DNA of 64,000 nucleotides from Sphaerisporangium aureirubrum (GCF_042658925.1 NZ_JBHSRF010000021.1:55037-119036); one strand, 5' to 3'; positions 32,801 to 41,450 are shown, numbered from the stretch's first letter. Made by a program: numbers and translations. Notes: generated by a model from the sequence alone, not told the origin.

Positions 32801-35800
32801 GTCCGGTACGGAGCCCTGTGCGGGCCGGGCAGTGGCCGTCACGACGGACCGCCCTTCCGGCTCCGGCGTAGGCCGGACCGCCGCCGTGACACCGGACCGC
32901 CGCGCCGCGTCCGGCGCGGGCCGGGTCGCGGGCGTGGCGCCGGCGCCCGGGGGCGTCGTCCCGCGCCGGGCGAGGGCGGAGGCGACACCGGCCAGGTCGG
33001 TGTGCTCGAAGAAGAGGGTGCGGGAGCGCTCGCCCAGGTCCGTCCGCAGCTTCGCGTTGAGCTGCGTCACCATGAGCGAGGTGATGCCGTAGTGCTCCAG
33101 GGGCACGTGGACGCTCAGCTTGCCGAGCGGGATCCCGGAGACGTCCGCGTAGATGGCCTTGAGGTATTCCCTCAGGTCCTCCACGCCCTCCACGCTCTCC
33201 GCGGAAGCGGCGGCCGCGGTTCCGGAACCGTCCCGGTCGACGGGCTCGGAGGCCGGGACCGGCTCGGCGGTGGGCGTCGCGGGCTCGGGACCGTCGATCG
33301 GCGTCGCGGGTGCGGGAGCGTCGATCCAGTACGGCTCCTCGGCGAACGGGTACGTGGGCAGGGACACCCTGGCGCCGGGGGCGGGCCAGTACTGTTCCCA
33401 GGCCACGTCCTGCCCGGACACCCAGGCGGCCACGGCCTCGATCTCCGTGGGCGGCTGGTCGGCGGCGGCGGCACGCGGGCCCTCCACGACGCCGGTGGTG
33501 ACCGCGGCGTGCGGCTTTCCGGCCAGGAAGGCGCGCAGGCCCTCGCGCAGGACACGCGCGTCGGCGCAGGTGACGGCGAGACGGTGTGCCAGGGGTGCCC
33601 GGCCCGTCTGGGTGGTGAAGGCGATGTCGGCGAGCGCGGGGGGCGTGTCCTGGCCCAGACGGTCCAGGAGGCGCCGGGCCGAGGTGAGGAGTTGCTCCTC
33701 GCCGGCCGCGGACAGCAGGACGGCGTGCGGGTCCCCGCCGGGGCGCGCCGGGACGTACCGTTCGTGGCGCGCGGGCGAGCGGACCACGGCGTGGGCGTGC
33801 GTGCCGGTCGCGCCGAAGGCGTTGACGAGGGCGGTGCGCGGCTCGTGCTCCCAGGCGCCGAGCCGGTCGGCGATCTCCACCGCGGCGCCGTCGAAGTCGA
33901 TCAGGGGGTTCGGGTGGCCGGACACCAGGGTCGGCGCGATCCGGCCGTGGCGTATCTGCAGCAGCACCTTGGTGAGCTGCGACATCCCGGACGCGGCCTC
34001 CAGGTGGCCGATGTTCGGCTTGATCGTGCCGGCCGCGACCGGCTCCTCGCGGTCGCCGAAGACCTGGGTGAGCGCCTCCACCTCGGCCGCGTCGGCGAGC
34101 CCGGCACCGGCGGCGGCGCATTCGACGTAGCAGACGTCCCCGGGGTCGACGCCGGCCCGCTCCAGGGTCTCCCGCATGGAGGCGGCCATGGCGCCGGCGC
34201 TGGGCGCGGTGAAGCGGGCCGCGTGGCCCGAGTGCGCCGTCCAGGTGGCCTGGACGACCGCGTGGACGACGTCGCGGTCGCGCACGGCGTCGGCGGCGGG
34301 GCGCAGCAGGATCGCGCCGGCGCCCTCGCCGACCGTCCAGCCGGGGTTCTCGCCGTCGAAGGCACCGCCCGCCGGGTTCTCCGCGAGCAGGCCGAGGCCG
34401 GCGAGGAGGCTCGTGTGGTAGGAGTCGGCGACGACGTTGACGCCGCCGACGACGGCCGCGTCGCACTCGCCACGCCGCAGGCTCTCCGCCGCCAGGTGCA
34501 GGGCGGTGAGGGTGGACGAGCACGAGGTGTCCACCGCGAGGCTCGGGCCGGTGAAGCCGAAGAAGTGCGAGACGCGGTTGGCCATCTCGGACGCGGTGGC
34601 CGAGACGACCGCGTCACCGCCCGCACGCCACGCGGCGGCACCGGTGTGCTGGTAGTCCTGCCACATCGCGCCGACGAACACCCCGACGCGGGGCGCGGCG
34701 CGGCGCAGGGACGCGGCCGTGTGACCGGCGTCCTCCAGGCACTCCCACACGCTGTGCAGCAGCAGCCGCAGCTGCGGGTCGAGCGCCTCGGCCTCCCGGG
34801 GCGCGATGTGGAACAGCATGTTGTCGAACCGGTCGATGTGCTCCAGGTAGCCGCCGGGGACGCCGCCACGCGGGCCTTCGCCTATGGCGGAGATCCCCGA
34901 GCTGAGGTTGTGCCAGAAGGCGTCCAGGTCGGCGGCGCCGGGGTAGCGCCCGGCCAGCCCGATGATCGCGACATCGGCGACACCGTCCGGGGAGGCGCCG
35001 GTGACGACCTCGCCGTCGGCTTGGAGGTCGGCGGTGGTCGTGACGGACGCGGTCGTGACGGGGGCGGTGGTGGCGGAGCCGTTGGCGGGGGCCGTGAACA
35101 GCGGGGTCTCGCCGGTCTCCGCGGCCTGCGGGGCGTACTCCGCGGGGCCGCCGAGGAAGGCCTGGAGGAAACGGTGGCCGTCGTCCAGGGCCAGACGGTC
35201 GCGTAGCGGGGCGAAGGCGACGTCGCCGATCGGGCACAGGCCGATGCCGCAGGTGGCCTTGCCGGTCATCAGGAGCTGGCCCATGTAGCCCGCCTCAAGG
35301 GTGAGGTAGCGCAGGCTGGCCTCGGCGTACAGGGGCTCGATGCCCTTGGTCTGGCCGATGAGGTACAGGCTGAAGCCGGCCCGGTCGTACACCGGGCGGT
35401 TGTAGACGAAGTGCACGGACCTGTCGATGTCCGGGCGGTCGTTGACGAGCTGGAGCACGTGCTCGCGCGGGTTGTAGTAGTAGATCCCCTCGGCGATGCC
35501 GTCGACGGCGCCGCGCTTCACGTGCGCGTAGACCTGGACGGCGTAGGTGTCGCCCGCCGACGGATACAGGTGCGACGTGCGCCCACCGGCCGTGGCCTCG
35601 CGGAGCAGGCCGAGCAGCTTGCAGAAGGAGCGGTACGGGATCGGCCCGGAGGCGAACTCACGCGCGCTGGCCCGCCAGGCGTAGTGCTCGTCCGCCACCT
35701 CCATCCGGTCGAGCCGGATCAGGCTGGCGTCGGGCTCCAGCGGACGCAGGTTCCACGCTCCCTCCTTGAAACGGGCGCGATCCTCGGCGGAGAAGAACTC

Positions 35801-38800
35801 GACCTCACCGGGACCGTCCCGCTCCACGTCCTGGTCCCGCACGACCGGCTCGACCGCCTTCACGGGCTCGGCGGACGGCTCGGGCTTGGCGGATGGCTCG
35901 GGCTTGGCGGACGGCTCGGGCTTGGTGGCGGCGGGCGCGGCCTTCGGCTTCGCGGGCCGGTCGCCTGGGAGGGAGTCGGCCACGACGGCCGCGATGGCGG
36001 TGATCGTGGGTTCGTCGAGCAGGGACTGGACCGGTATCCGCCGGCCGTGGCTCTTCCGCAGGGCCTTGGAGACCTGGACCATCGTGAACGACGTGGCGCC
36101 CTGGTCCCACAGATCGGAATCGGGATCGATCTCGGCCACCGCGAGCAGCTCGGCGAACAACGCCGAGATCTCGGCCACCAGCTCGGGCGCCGGGCCGGAC
36201 TGCTCCGAGGCGACCGGCTCGGAGGCAGGCTCGGGCTCGGGGGCAGGCTCGGGCTCGGGGGCAGGCTCGGGGCGTGACTGTTCGGCGACCGGCTCAGCGA
36301 CCGGCTCGGAAGCGGGCTCAGAGACGGGCTCGGGAACCTGCTCGGAGACGGGCTCAGACGCCGGCGTCCGCTCCTCGGAAGGGACGGGTTCGTCGGTAAG
36401 GGGCCACGGCAAGGCGTCGCGGTCCAGCTTGCCGTTGGAGGTGGCCGGGAAGGTCGGGACGAAGGCGATGTAGTTCGGCACCATGTAGGCCGGCAGCGTC
36501 TCGGCGGCGTGGCGGCGCAGGTCGGCGACGGACGGCGGGGTGGTGTCCGCGATGACGTACCCGACCAGCTTGCGCTCGCCCGACTGGTCCTCGCGGGCGA
36601 GCACCACGGCGTCCCGCACACCGGAGTGCGCGCGCAGCCGGTGCTCGATCTCGCCGAGCTCCACCCGGAAGCCGCGGATCTTCACCTGGTTGTCGGCCCG
36701 GCCGAGGAAGGTCATGACCCCGTCGGGGAAGAACGCGGCGCGGTCGCCGGTCCGGTACATCCGCTGCCCCTGCTCCTTGGCGAAGGGATCGGGCACGAAC
36801 CGCTCCCGGGTCAGCTCGGGCTGGTTGCGGTACCCGAGGCTGAGGCACTCACCGGCGATGAACAGGTCGCCCTCGACGCCCACAGGGCAGGGTTCGAGGT
36901 CCTCGTCGAGGATGTAGTAGCGGGAGTTGTCGATGGGCCTGCCGTACGGGATGCTCCGCCACTCGGGGTCGATCTCCCCGACCTCGAAGTAGTTGGACCA
37001 GACGGTGGCCTCGGTGGCGCCGCCCAGGCTGACGATGGCCGCCCGGGAGAACAGGCCGCGCACGGCGTCCGGCAGCGGCAGCGGGGTGTAGTCGCCGCTC
37101 AGGAACACCAGGCGCAGGTCGCCGGTCCCCTCATGGCCCTGCCGGTCCTGGAACAACGGCGACAACTGGTTCAGAGTGGTCGGCGCGGAGTTCCAGAAGG
37201 TGATCGGCTCGGTGAGCAGCACGTCGAGCAGCAGCTCGGGGTCGCGCTGCTGCTCCTCGTCGGCGATGTACAGCGAGGCGCCGCGGCCGAGCAGGCCGAA
37301 GATGTCGAAGACCGACAGGTCGAAGCCGAGCGAGGTGACGCAGAGCCCGACGTCGGCGGAGTCGAAGCCGAAGCTCCGGTTACACCAGTTGAGCAGGTTG
37401 AGCAGCGGCCGGTGCGTCACCTCGACGCCCTTGGGCTTGCCGGTGCTCCCCGAGGTGAAGATCACGTACGCGAGGTCGTCGGCGGTGCCGACCGGCTCGG
37501 GGTCGCCCTCGTCCTCGTCGGCGAGGTCGCGGCTCAGGTCGACGACCCGCAGGTCGTCCGGGACGGGCCAGCCGCTGGTCGACTCGGAGCAGGTGACGAC
37601 GATGCCCGCGCCGGCGTCGTCCAGCATGACCCGTGCGCGCTCGGCCGGGAGGGTCGGCTCGACCGGCAGGTACGCGCCGCCGGCCTTGAGGATGCCGAAC
37701 ACGGCGGCGACCATGTCGAACCCGCGGCACATGCGGATGCCGACGACGGTCCCCGGTGCGACACCCATGCCCTTGAGGCGCCAGGCGATGGCGTTGGCCC
37801 TGCGGTTGAGGTCGCCGTAGGTGATGGTCCCGCCGCGGGTGCGCAGGGCGACGGCGTCGGGACGCGTCCTCACCTGCTCCTCGAACAGCAGGTGAGCGGG
37901 CCGCTGCTCGGGGACCTCCCTGGCGGTGTCGTTCCACGTGTAGAGGATGGTGTCGCGATCGGGCCGCCGTTCGGAGCGCAGGGCGCACTCGAAGGCGGCG
38001 AACAGCTCCTCAAGGCGGCCTTCGGGGAAGCCGGCCTCGACGACGTCCCAGACGTAGCGCAGCCGTCCCCCTTCCCTGGCCACGATGCAGTCGAGGGCCA
38101 CGTCGGGGGTGTAGGTCATCCACGGGCCGAGCTCGACGCCGTCCGGGAGGGGGTGCTCACGCAGGTCGAGGGTGCTGGTGTAGACGACGGGGAAGGCGTA
38201 GGACCGGCTGCGCCGCTCCTTCATGACGATCTTGCGCAGCGCGCCGAGGCCTTCGAGGGTGCCGTGCGCGAGGTCGGCGGCGATCTGGCGGCGGTAGACG
38301 TCCTCGGCGTCCTCGCCGGACTCAGGGGTGGTCACCCAGCTCAGGGCGGTGAACTCGCCGGGACGGTGGGGTTCGGACTCCGGCGTCCAGCGGACCACCG
38401 AGACGGTGAACGGGTCCGCGAACTGCTCGGACAGCGCCTCGGTGAGCGCGGCCAGCACCGTCTCGTCGGCGATCTCGGCCCCCGGACGCTCCTCCAGCTC
38501 GCCGGTGAGCCGCACGCGGGGCGTGGGCGGCGAGGCGAGCGGCGGCCCGGACGGCATGCCGGCGAACCGCCCGGCCCAGTAGCCGTCGTCGGGCACGGGA
38601 GCGTCGTCCTGGACCGGCACCGATTCGCGGGGCGTCGCCGTGGGGTCGTCGTAGAGGCGGAACAGCTCGCGCAGCGTGACGTGGATGCTCTTGCCGTCTA
38701 GCACGGTGAGGTCGATCGCGACGTGCACGGCGCCGTCGTGGGTGGCGCGCAGGTCCCACTGCGGCCAGCGGCCGAGCGGGTAGGCGTCGGCGGCCATCTC

Positions 38801-40597
38801 GTCGGGGGTGACGGCGTCGACGACCGGGATCGTCCATGTCTCCGGGGCGCGGGGCCGGGTCCGCACGCGCCCGTCGTGGGTGACCTCAGAGCGCAGCGCG
38901 TCGTAGGCGTCGACGAGGCGGGTCCATGCCGCCGCGAGCCGGCCGACGTCCAGGTCGCGGACGTGGAAGCTGTGGTAGACCTGGCAGCCGTCGTAGTCGC
39001 AGGCGCCGTTCGCGCGGGCCACGTAGTACGCCTTCTGCAGCTCGTTCAGCGGCCGTTCCACGGCGTCCCCGTCGGCGCCAAGGGCGCGCAGGGAGTTGAC
39101 GAAGGCCGCGAAGGCGACGTCCAGCGCGCCGGGCGCGAACCGTCCCGGGGTGACGTCCCAGCGCAGGCGCAGCTCGCCGTCGTGCTCCCACATCTGGTGG
39201 TCGAGCGCCACGCCCGAGGTGCGGCTCAGGGCGTGGGTGACGGGCGGGACGGCGTCGTCCTGGCGGGCGTCCAGCAGGCTGGTGAACACCACGGGCAGCG
39301 GGCCGCTCGCCGCGGGCAGCTCGGCGCGCAGTTCGCGCAGGACGTCGACGCCGGAGACCGAGGCGTGCCCGAGATCGCTCCAGAGCCGGTGGTGGACGGC
39401 GCGCACCGCGTCGTCGAGCGGCTCGCCGCGGGTGTTCTCCGCGACGAACACGGCGGTGGAGGTGAACGGGCCGACGACCTCGTCCACCTCGCGGGGCAGC
39501 CAGGCACGGGCGGTCGTGGTGACGGCGAGCGAGAACCCGTCGGCGTCCTCGGAGCCGGACGCCGCGGCGAGCGCCTCGGCGAACAGCGTGAGCACGAGGG
39601 AGGTCGGGGAGACGTCCAGCTCACCGGCGACGCGGCGCAGGGAACCCCATTCGGCGTCCGTCAGCGCGGCGGCCATCCCGACGCGCGCGGTGTCGTCCTC
39701 GTCGAGGGTGCCGGAGGCGATGTGAGGGCCCGGCGGCATTTCAGCCAGCCGCCCCCGCCAGTAGTCCAGGTCCTTGGCACGGCCGGGCGCGTCACGCTGA
39801 TCGTCCAGGGCGATGACGCAGTCCCTGGCCGAGACGATGGTGTCGGTGAGCGTGTGAGCGGGGTCGCGGTAGCAGCGCCACCAGTCGCGCAGGAGGATGT
39901 CGAGGCCGCGGCCGTCGGTGACGCTCGCGTCGACGCCGAGGTGGACGGTGCCGGGGCGGGTGACCTCGACGGAGAACGGCGGCCACACACCGGTCTCGTA
40001 CACGTGCCCGGTGAGGCGGTCACGGGCCTGCTCCGGGGAGCCGTCGTGGACGGGCATGGACCAGTCGGGGGCGTGTTCGAGCACACGCTGGGTGCCGTCC
40101 TCGCCGATGACCAGGCGCAACGCGTCATGGTGGTCGACGACGCGGCGCCAGGCGGCTTCGAGACGTTCCGCGTCGAGGCCCTCCACCTCGAACTCGCGGT
40201 ACACGTGGCAGCCGACCGGGTCGTCGGTAAGGTCCTCGTCCTGCCCCATGAGGTAGGCCTGCTGGATGGGGGTGAGCGGGAACGGCGCGAAGCGGTCCTC
40301 CGGGCGCGCGGTCACGACCGGGCCGGCGTCACCCGACGCGGGCTCGGCGCCTGCCGTGGCGTCCGTCTCCTCGGCGATGCGCGCGGCCAGGGCGGCCGGG
40401 GTGGCGCACTCGCCGAGCTTCTCGACCGGGAAGTCCAGCGAGAACACCCGCTGGATCTCGAACCACACCCGCACCGCTGAGATCGAGTCCAGCCCGTGGT
40501 CTCGCAGGACCGAATCCCTCGTCAGCTCCCCGTCGCCGGGCAGCACATCGCCGAGCAACCGGATGACCGTCTCAATGACACTCTCGTTCGACTCCAT
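26804..40597 (-). CDS. hybrid NRPS/trans-AT PKS2: carrier-Cy-Cy-A(Cys)-PCP-Ox, KS0-ACP, KS-KR-ACP, KS (LnmI-like)
   Basis: This 4,597-residue protein starts the assembly line. Domains, with approximate residues: carrier 1-80 (GLDS, Ser38); cyclization Cy1 95-520 (DASVTDG near 222) and Cy2 515-905 (DLTVLDG near 628); adenylation 895-1398 (TSGSTGKPKG; specificity residues read D-L-F-N-F-S-L-V-W, close to the cysteine code); PCP (GATS, Ser1503); SagB/nitroreductase-type oxidase Ox 1600-1822; KS1 1873-2280 (Cys2026 but HGTGT degraded to CAAAG); ACP (Ser2507); KS2 2605-3025 (Cys2769, HAPGT); KR 3465-3900 (GGTRGLG, SDYAAAN); ACP (Ser3972); KS3 4095-4515 (Cys4259, HGTGT, NIGH). Cy-A(Cys)-PCP-Ox predicts a thiazole. 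KS3 is completed by the DH-ACP-KR at the start of PKS1, the split known from LnmI/LnmJ. ATG 40597 has GGGAGGAGG seven to eight bases upstream. No A domain loads the N-terminal carrier, so the starter must be activated in trans by a gene not in the window. Confidence 0.92.
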   Translation of the reverse strand: MESNESVIETVIRLLGDVLPGDGELTRDSVLRDHGLDSISAVRVWFEIQRVFSLDFPVEKLGECATPAALAARIAEETDATAGAEPASGDAGPVVTARPEDRFAPFPLTPIQQAYLMGQDEDLTDDPVGCHVYREFEVEGLDAERLEAAWRRVVDHHDALRLVIGEDGTQRVLEHAPDWSMPVHDGSPEQARDRLTGHVYETGVWPPFSVEVTRPGTVHLGVDASVTDGRGLDILLRDWWRCYRDPAHTLTDTIVSARDCVIALDDQRDAPGRAKDLDYWRGRLAEMPPGPHIASGTLDEDDTARVGMAAALTDAEWGSLRRVAGELDVSPTSLVLTLFAEALAAASGSEDADGFSLAVTTTARAWLPREVDEVVGPFTSTAVFVAENTRGEPLDDAVRAVHHRLWSDLGHASVSGVDVLRELRAELPAASGPLPVVFTSLLDARQDDAVPPVTHALSRTSGVALDHQMWEHDGELRLRWDVTPGRFAPGALDVAFAAFVNSLRALGADGDAVERPLNELQKAYYVARANGACDYDGCQVYHSFHVRDLDVGRLAAAWTRLVDAYDALRSEVTHDGRVRTRPRAPETWTIPVVDAVTPDEMAADAYPLGRWPQWDLRATHDGAVHVAIDLTVLDGKSIHVTLRELFRLYDDPTATPRESVPVQDDAPVPDDGYWAGRFAGMPSGPPLASPPTPRVRLTGELEERPGAEIADETVLAALTEALSEQFADPFTVSVVRWTPESEPHRPGEFTALSWVTTPESGEDAEDVYRRQIAADLAHGTLEGLGALRKIVMKERRSRSYAFPVVYTSTLDLREHPLPDGVELGPWMTYTPDVALDCIVAREGGRLRYVWDVVEAGFPEGRLEELFAAFECALRSERRPDRDTILYTWNDTAREVPEQRPAHLLFEEQVRTRPDAVALRTRGGTITYGDLNRRANAIAWRLKGMGVAPGTVVGIRMCRGFDMVAAVFGILKAGGAYLPVEPTLPAERARVMLDDAGAGIVVTCSESTSGWPVPDDLRVVDLSRDLADEDEGDPEPVGTADDLAYVIFTSGSTGKPKGVEVTHRPLLNLLNWCNRSFGFDSADVGLCVTSLGFDLSVFDIFGLLGRGASLYIADEEQQRDPELLLDVLLTEPITFWNSAPTTLNQLSPLFQDRQGHEGTGDLRLVFLSGDYTPLPLPDAVRGLFSRAAIVSLGGATEATVWSNYFEVGEIDPEWRSIPYGRPIDNSRYYILDEDLEPCPVGVEGDLFIAGECLSLGYRNQPELTRERFVPDPFAKEQGQRMYRTGDRAAFFPDGVMTFLGRADNQVKIRGFRVELGEIEHRLRAHSGVRDAVVLAREDQSGERKLVGYVIADTTPPSVADLRRHAAETLPAYMVPNYIAFVPTFPATSNGKLDRDALPWPLTDEPVPSEERTPASEPVSEQVPEPVSEPASEPVAEPVAEQSRPEPAPEPEPAPEPEPASEPVASEQSGPAPELVAEISALFAELLAVAEIDPDSDLWDQGATSFTMVQVSKALRKSHGRRIPVQSLLDEPTITAIAAVVADSLPGDRPAKPKAAPAATKPEPSAKPEPSAKPEPSAEPVKAVEPVVRDQDVERDGPGEVEFFSAEDRARFKEGAWNLRPLEPDASLIRLDRMEVADEHYAWRASAREFASGPIPYRSFCKLLGLLREATAGGRTSHLYPSAGDTYAVQVYAHVKRGAVDGIAEGIYYYNPREHVLQLVNDRPDIDRSVHFVYNRPVYDRAGFSLYLIGQTKGIEPLYAEASLRYLTLEAGYMGQLLMTGKATCGIGLCPIGDVAFAPLRDRLALDDGHRFLQAFLGGPAEYAPQAAETGETPLFTAPANGSATTAPVTTASVTTTADLQADGEVVTGASPDGVADVAIIGLAGRYPGAADLDAFWHNLSSGISAIGEGPRGGVPGGYLEHIDRFDNMLFHIAPREAEALDPQLRLLLHSVWECLEDAGHTAASLRRAAPRVGVFVGAMWQDYQHTGAAAWRAGGDAVVSATASEMANRVSHFFGFTGPSLAVDTSCSSTLTALHLAAESLRRGECDAAVVGGVNVVADSYHTSLLAGLGLLAENPAGGAFDGENPGWTVGEGAGAILLRPAADAVRDRDVVHAVVQATWTAHSGHAARFTAPSAGAMAASMRETLERAGVDPGDVCYVECAAAGAGLADAAEVEALTQVFGDREEPVAAGTIKPNIGHLEAASGMSQLTKVLLQIRHGRIAPTLVSGHPNPLIDFDGAAVEIADRLGAWEHEPRTALVNAFGATGTHAHAVVRSPARHERYVPARPGGDPHAVLLSAAGEEQLLTSARRLLDRLGQDTPPALADIAFTTQTGRAPLAHRLAVTCADARVLREGLRAFLAGKPHAAVTTGVVEGPRAAAADQPPTEIEAVAAWVSGQDVAWEQYWPAPGARVSLPTYPFAEEPYWIDAPAPATPIDGPEPATPTAEPVPASEPVDRDGSGTAAAASAESVEGVEDLREYLKAIYADVSGIPLGKLSVHVPLEHYGITSLMVTQLNAKLRTDLGERSRTLFFEHTDLAGVASALARRGTTPPGAGATPATRPAPDAARRSGVTAAVRPTPEPEGRSVVTATARPAQGSVPDAGGDVERDGIAVIGIAGRYPDAPDLDAFWENLAAGRDSTRRIPAERAREGWPVDLMRGGFLDDVDKFDPLLFGITPRDAALMDPQERILLEVVWEALDDAGYPRTRLRDQHGSNVAVYAGVMHNEYPYFGVESTLLGTPQDTGATPAGIANRVSYHLDLTGPSMSIDTMCSSSLTALHLAVRSLRQGECELVIVGGVNLNLHPNKFIQQARMKMSAPDGVCRSFGAGGAGFVPAEMAGAILLKPLSRARADGDRIHAVIRGTAVLHTGRTNGWAVPSPAMEGEVVRRALADAGVEPSAIGYVECHAPGTDLGDPIEANALMRAYAEAGLEPASIPIGSVKSNFGHGEAAAGLAGLTKIILQLRHRKLAPSLHAEELNPNIDWPAIPFHVQRHLTDWPTPSNGTPRRAAISSFGAGGTIAHAVIEEYTPSPTPEPPHTSTTRREPATATDQTPTAPHTPEPHGHELIVLSARDEDRLRAVCERLAEYLNPARTPDDPASLIKELRRIASGQTPTPLSAEALATHLLRTHDEHHTPTLSDIAHTLQVGREPLRERLAMIVSTLDDLRAHLTRYTQGDTSEALRGRATPGNDGQEPPSWHRTPPTLHTLAHHWLSGGHITWPHHRPTPAQIIPLPSYPFTRMHCWAPTHPSLTTTALSASAGGPAPGGATPTPTAPSAATSAPTPPAGPPPTAAATAVAPPGSATAGAAVPGAAATPNVAAPGAVAPGAVTPGAVTPSAATSAATAPAGALPTAAATAVAPPGSATAGAAAPGAAATRSAATPGAVAPGAVAPGAVAPGAVAPGVAASAATVPAGVPPVAAAAFGAPGGAARSSSDVTTPSRRRDGGALYGESGAALRRPGGGEVPLYQKVWVDAGGFSGGGIGGGGSVLCLFEEGARELAEGLARGIGDRAVLVGAAGAEVVLPADLVGWIDLCDLGRADPGAELGRLRLLQRALGGRADMRVLHVTRGLLDMDGPQPSVAGARMASFVRTLTAEYGGVQATVLDIDRPDAGAILAEAATVEPYGEICHRDGRRLRPGLRALAAPYAGLRADPDAVYVVSGGTRGLGALVARHLVNQGARKLALLGERPIPPRDQWADTPATEVIEGIQALEQAGARVTIHTGPLTDRNAIEGFLEAVRGDLGDIAGVVHCAGRGSQGRPALAHKDPHDIEAVLAPKAGGLEVLADACAGDRLAFFVTFSSISAAVPRLAVGVSDYAAANAFLDLYTGYQRRAGHPEFRSIDWPQWHESGGARGKPNACAPVGIATLGDEDGLRILDRVLALPHGVTAVPCPPQDVPLDPETLLTVSRPQSRPGHEVPSSPPRTVAEAAPSETATAPHRRASGPDWLAELFSRTLGIPLDALDPTMEFGDMGVESVMLAELVQRIEEHLGRSLEPTALLDHPTLDLLRDHLGIDEASATSELTGSGEFTDTGEPDRTGASGESGASGESGASGESGAADTVHGAADTVPGATDTVAGAVVTATSNEAATSGASPAATAGKVAIIGMACRLPDAPDITTFLDNLLAGRSAVREVPPSRWDHRALYSPKPELGRSISKWGAFVDGIEDFDPGFFGMSDDEARALDPAIRLVLECSAAVIGDAGYDRTELRGKNLGVFMGARMSDYGCRAGVRPGGMAADQNFIAARVAHHFDLRGPNLVVDSACSSALVGVKLACQSLLAGESELALAGGVEVLLDENDYLQLSAAKALSPTGLCHTFDKDADGFVPGEGCGVVLLKPLDAALADGDRVHAVIESVAVNNDGHTMGITTPNPKAQAEVVRRALADAGRTARDIGLIEAHGTGTLIGDPIELRALTEVFRETTSETGVCAIGSVKTNIGHTLTAAGIAGLLKAALAVESGRIPATLACETPNPRFDFADSPFYPATETKDWRPEGRERVAGVSSFGLGGTNAHLILSELEPGARDGAPPPREPRPAPVFDRRRLWLDKPAPGIPRQAARTDEPPARETTPVQADERPTSPAHRPVSILDLQLTMNGDRARRGA
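28436..28498. repeat. 18-bp x 3 repeats in the PKS2 linker before KS3
   Basis: Three copies of an 18-base unit encode GASGES hexapeptides in the linker between the module 3 ACP and KS3. Shorter TDTV-containing repeats lie immediately next to them. Confidence 0.8.
30404..30740. repeat. Ala/Pro/Gly linker repeats before the KR of PKS2
   Basis: Tandem 15-base units (GCGCCACCGCACCCG) encode APGAV pentapeptides, and a 77-base segment occurs twice (30,481-30,557 and 30,664-30,740, about two differences). Together they form a linker of about 200 residues between KS2 and the KR of module 3. Confidence 0.85.
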
Positions 40598-40643
40598 GGC
40601 CCTCCTCCCACTAATCGACGCTAATGACGAGAGCGGGACATGC

Positions 40644-40661
40644 CTGCTCAAGACTGAGCAG
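40644..40661. promoter_or_regulatory. operator-like dyad in the PKS2/thioesterase divergent promoter
   Basis: CTGCTC-AAGACT-GAGCAG is a perfect six-base inverted repeat with a six-base spacer. It is centred in the 97-bp gap between the divergent PKS2 (ATG 40597, about 47 bases away) and type II thioesterase (ATG 40695, about 33 bases away) genes. Its core TGCTCAAGACTGAGC recurs, with one change, upstream of the second biosynthetic operon at 50,030. On the minus strand it contains TTGAGC, which could also act as a -35 element for PKS2, with TCATTA about 18 bases downstream. It is most likely the binding site of a pathway regulator; the regulator itself is not identifiable in the window. Confidence 0.6.
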
Positions 40662-40694
40662 TCGCTCCGCGTGGGCCCCGATAGCGTCTGGGGC

Positions 40695-41450
40695 ATGTCG
40701 AAGGCGTGGATCTCAGGACAACCCCGGCCGGACGCGGAAGTGCGGCTTTTCTGCTTCGCACACGCGGGCGGCGGCGCGGCGCTGTTCCGCCGCTGGGAGG
40801 ACCACCTGGCCCCCGGCGTGGACGTCTGCCCCGTGGTCCTGCCCGGCCGCGAGGGAAGGCTCCGCGAGACTCCCTACGACCGCATGGACGAGCTCATCAC
40901 TCCCCTGACCGAGGCCCTGCGCCCGTACGCCGACCGCCCCTACGCCCTGTTCGGCCACAGCATGGGTTCCGCCGTGGCCTGGGAGGTCGCCCGCAGCCTC
41001 ACGCCTGGCCAGGGCGAGCCCGTCCTCCTGTTCGTCTCCGGCCGCCGCGCCCCCCACCTGCCGACCACCCGCCGCCGCTTCTCCGACCTCTCAGAGGACG
41101 ACCTCCTGGTCGAGATGGGCAACCTGAACGGCACCCCCACCGAGGTCCTGGACCAGCCCGGCCTCCTGGACGTCTTCCTCCCCACCCTCCGCGCCGACTT
41201 CACCCTGAACGAGCACTACACCCCTCTCCCCGGCCCCGACCTGACCTGCCCGATCTCAGCCCTCCTGGGCGACGCCGACCCCGAGGTCGACCCCGACGAA
41301 ATAGCCGCCTGGCACGACACCACCAAAGGCGGCTTCACCCTCCGCGTCTTCCCCGGCGACCACTTCTACCTAAAGGGCCCCCGCCCCGAAGTCCTAGACG
41401 CCATCCAGGAAGACCTGGACCGAGCCCTACTCTCCCCCTTCGTCCGCTAA
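40695..41450 (+). CDS. type II thioesterase (external editing thioesterase)
   Basis: This 251-residue alpha/beta hydrolase is of the RedH/GrsT type. VRLFCFAHAGGGAA near residue 17 is the usual start of the fold, GHS(89)MGS holds the nucleophile, and VFPGDHFYLKG near the C-terminus holds the catalytic His. Such enzymes clear stalled or mis-primed acyl groups from carrier proteins of NRPS/PKS lines. It is the only biosynthetic gene here read from the plus strand and shares a 97-bp promoter region and operator-like dyad with PKS2, so it is probably co-regulated. ATG 40695 is used because the fold begins about 15 residues later and the upstream reading frame lies in the PKS2 leader; no strong ribosome-binding site is visible. 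LnmN is the likely leinamycin counterpart. Confidence 0.9.
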   Translation: MSKAWISGQPRPDAEVRLFCFAHAGGGAALFRRWEDHLAPGVDVCPVVLPGREGRLRETPYDRMDELITPLTEALRPYADRPYALFGHSMGSAVAWEVARSLTPGQGEPVLLFVSGRRAPHLPTTRRRFSDLSEDDLLVEMGNLNGTPTEVLDQPGLLDVFLPTLRADFTLNEHYTPLPGPDLTCPISALLGDADPEVDPDEIAAWHDTTKGGFTLRVFPGDHFYLKGPRPEVLDAIQEDLDRALLSPFVR

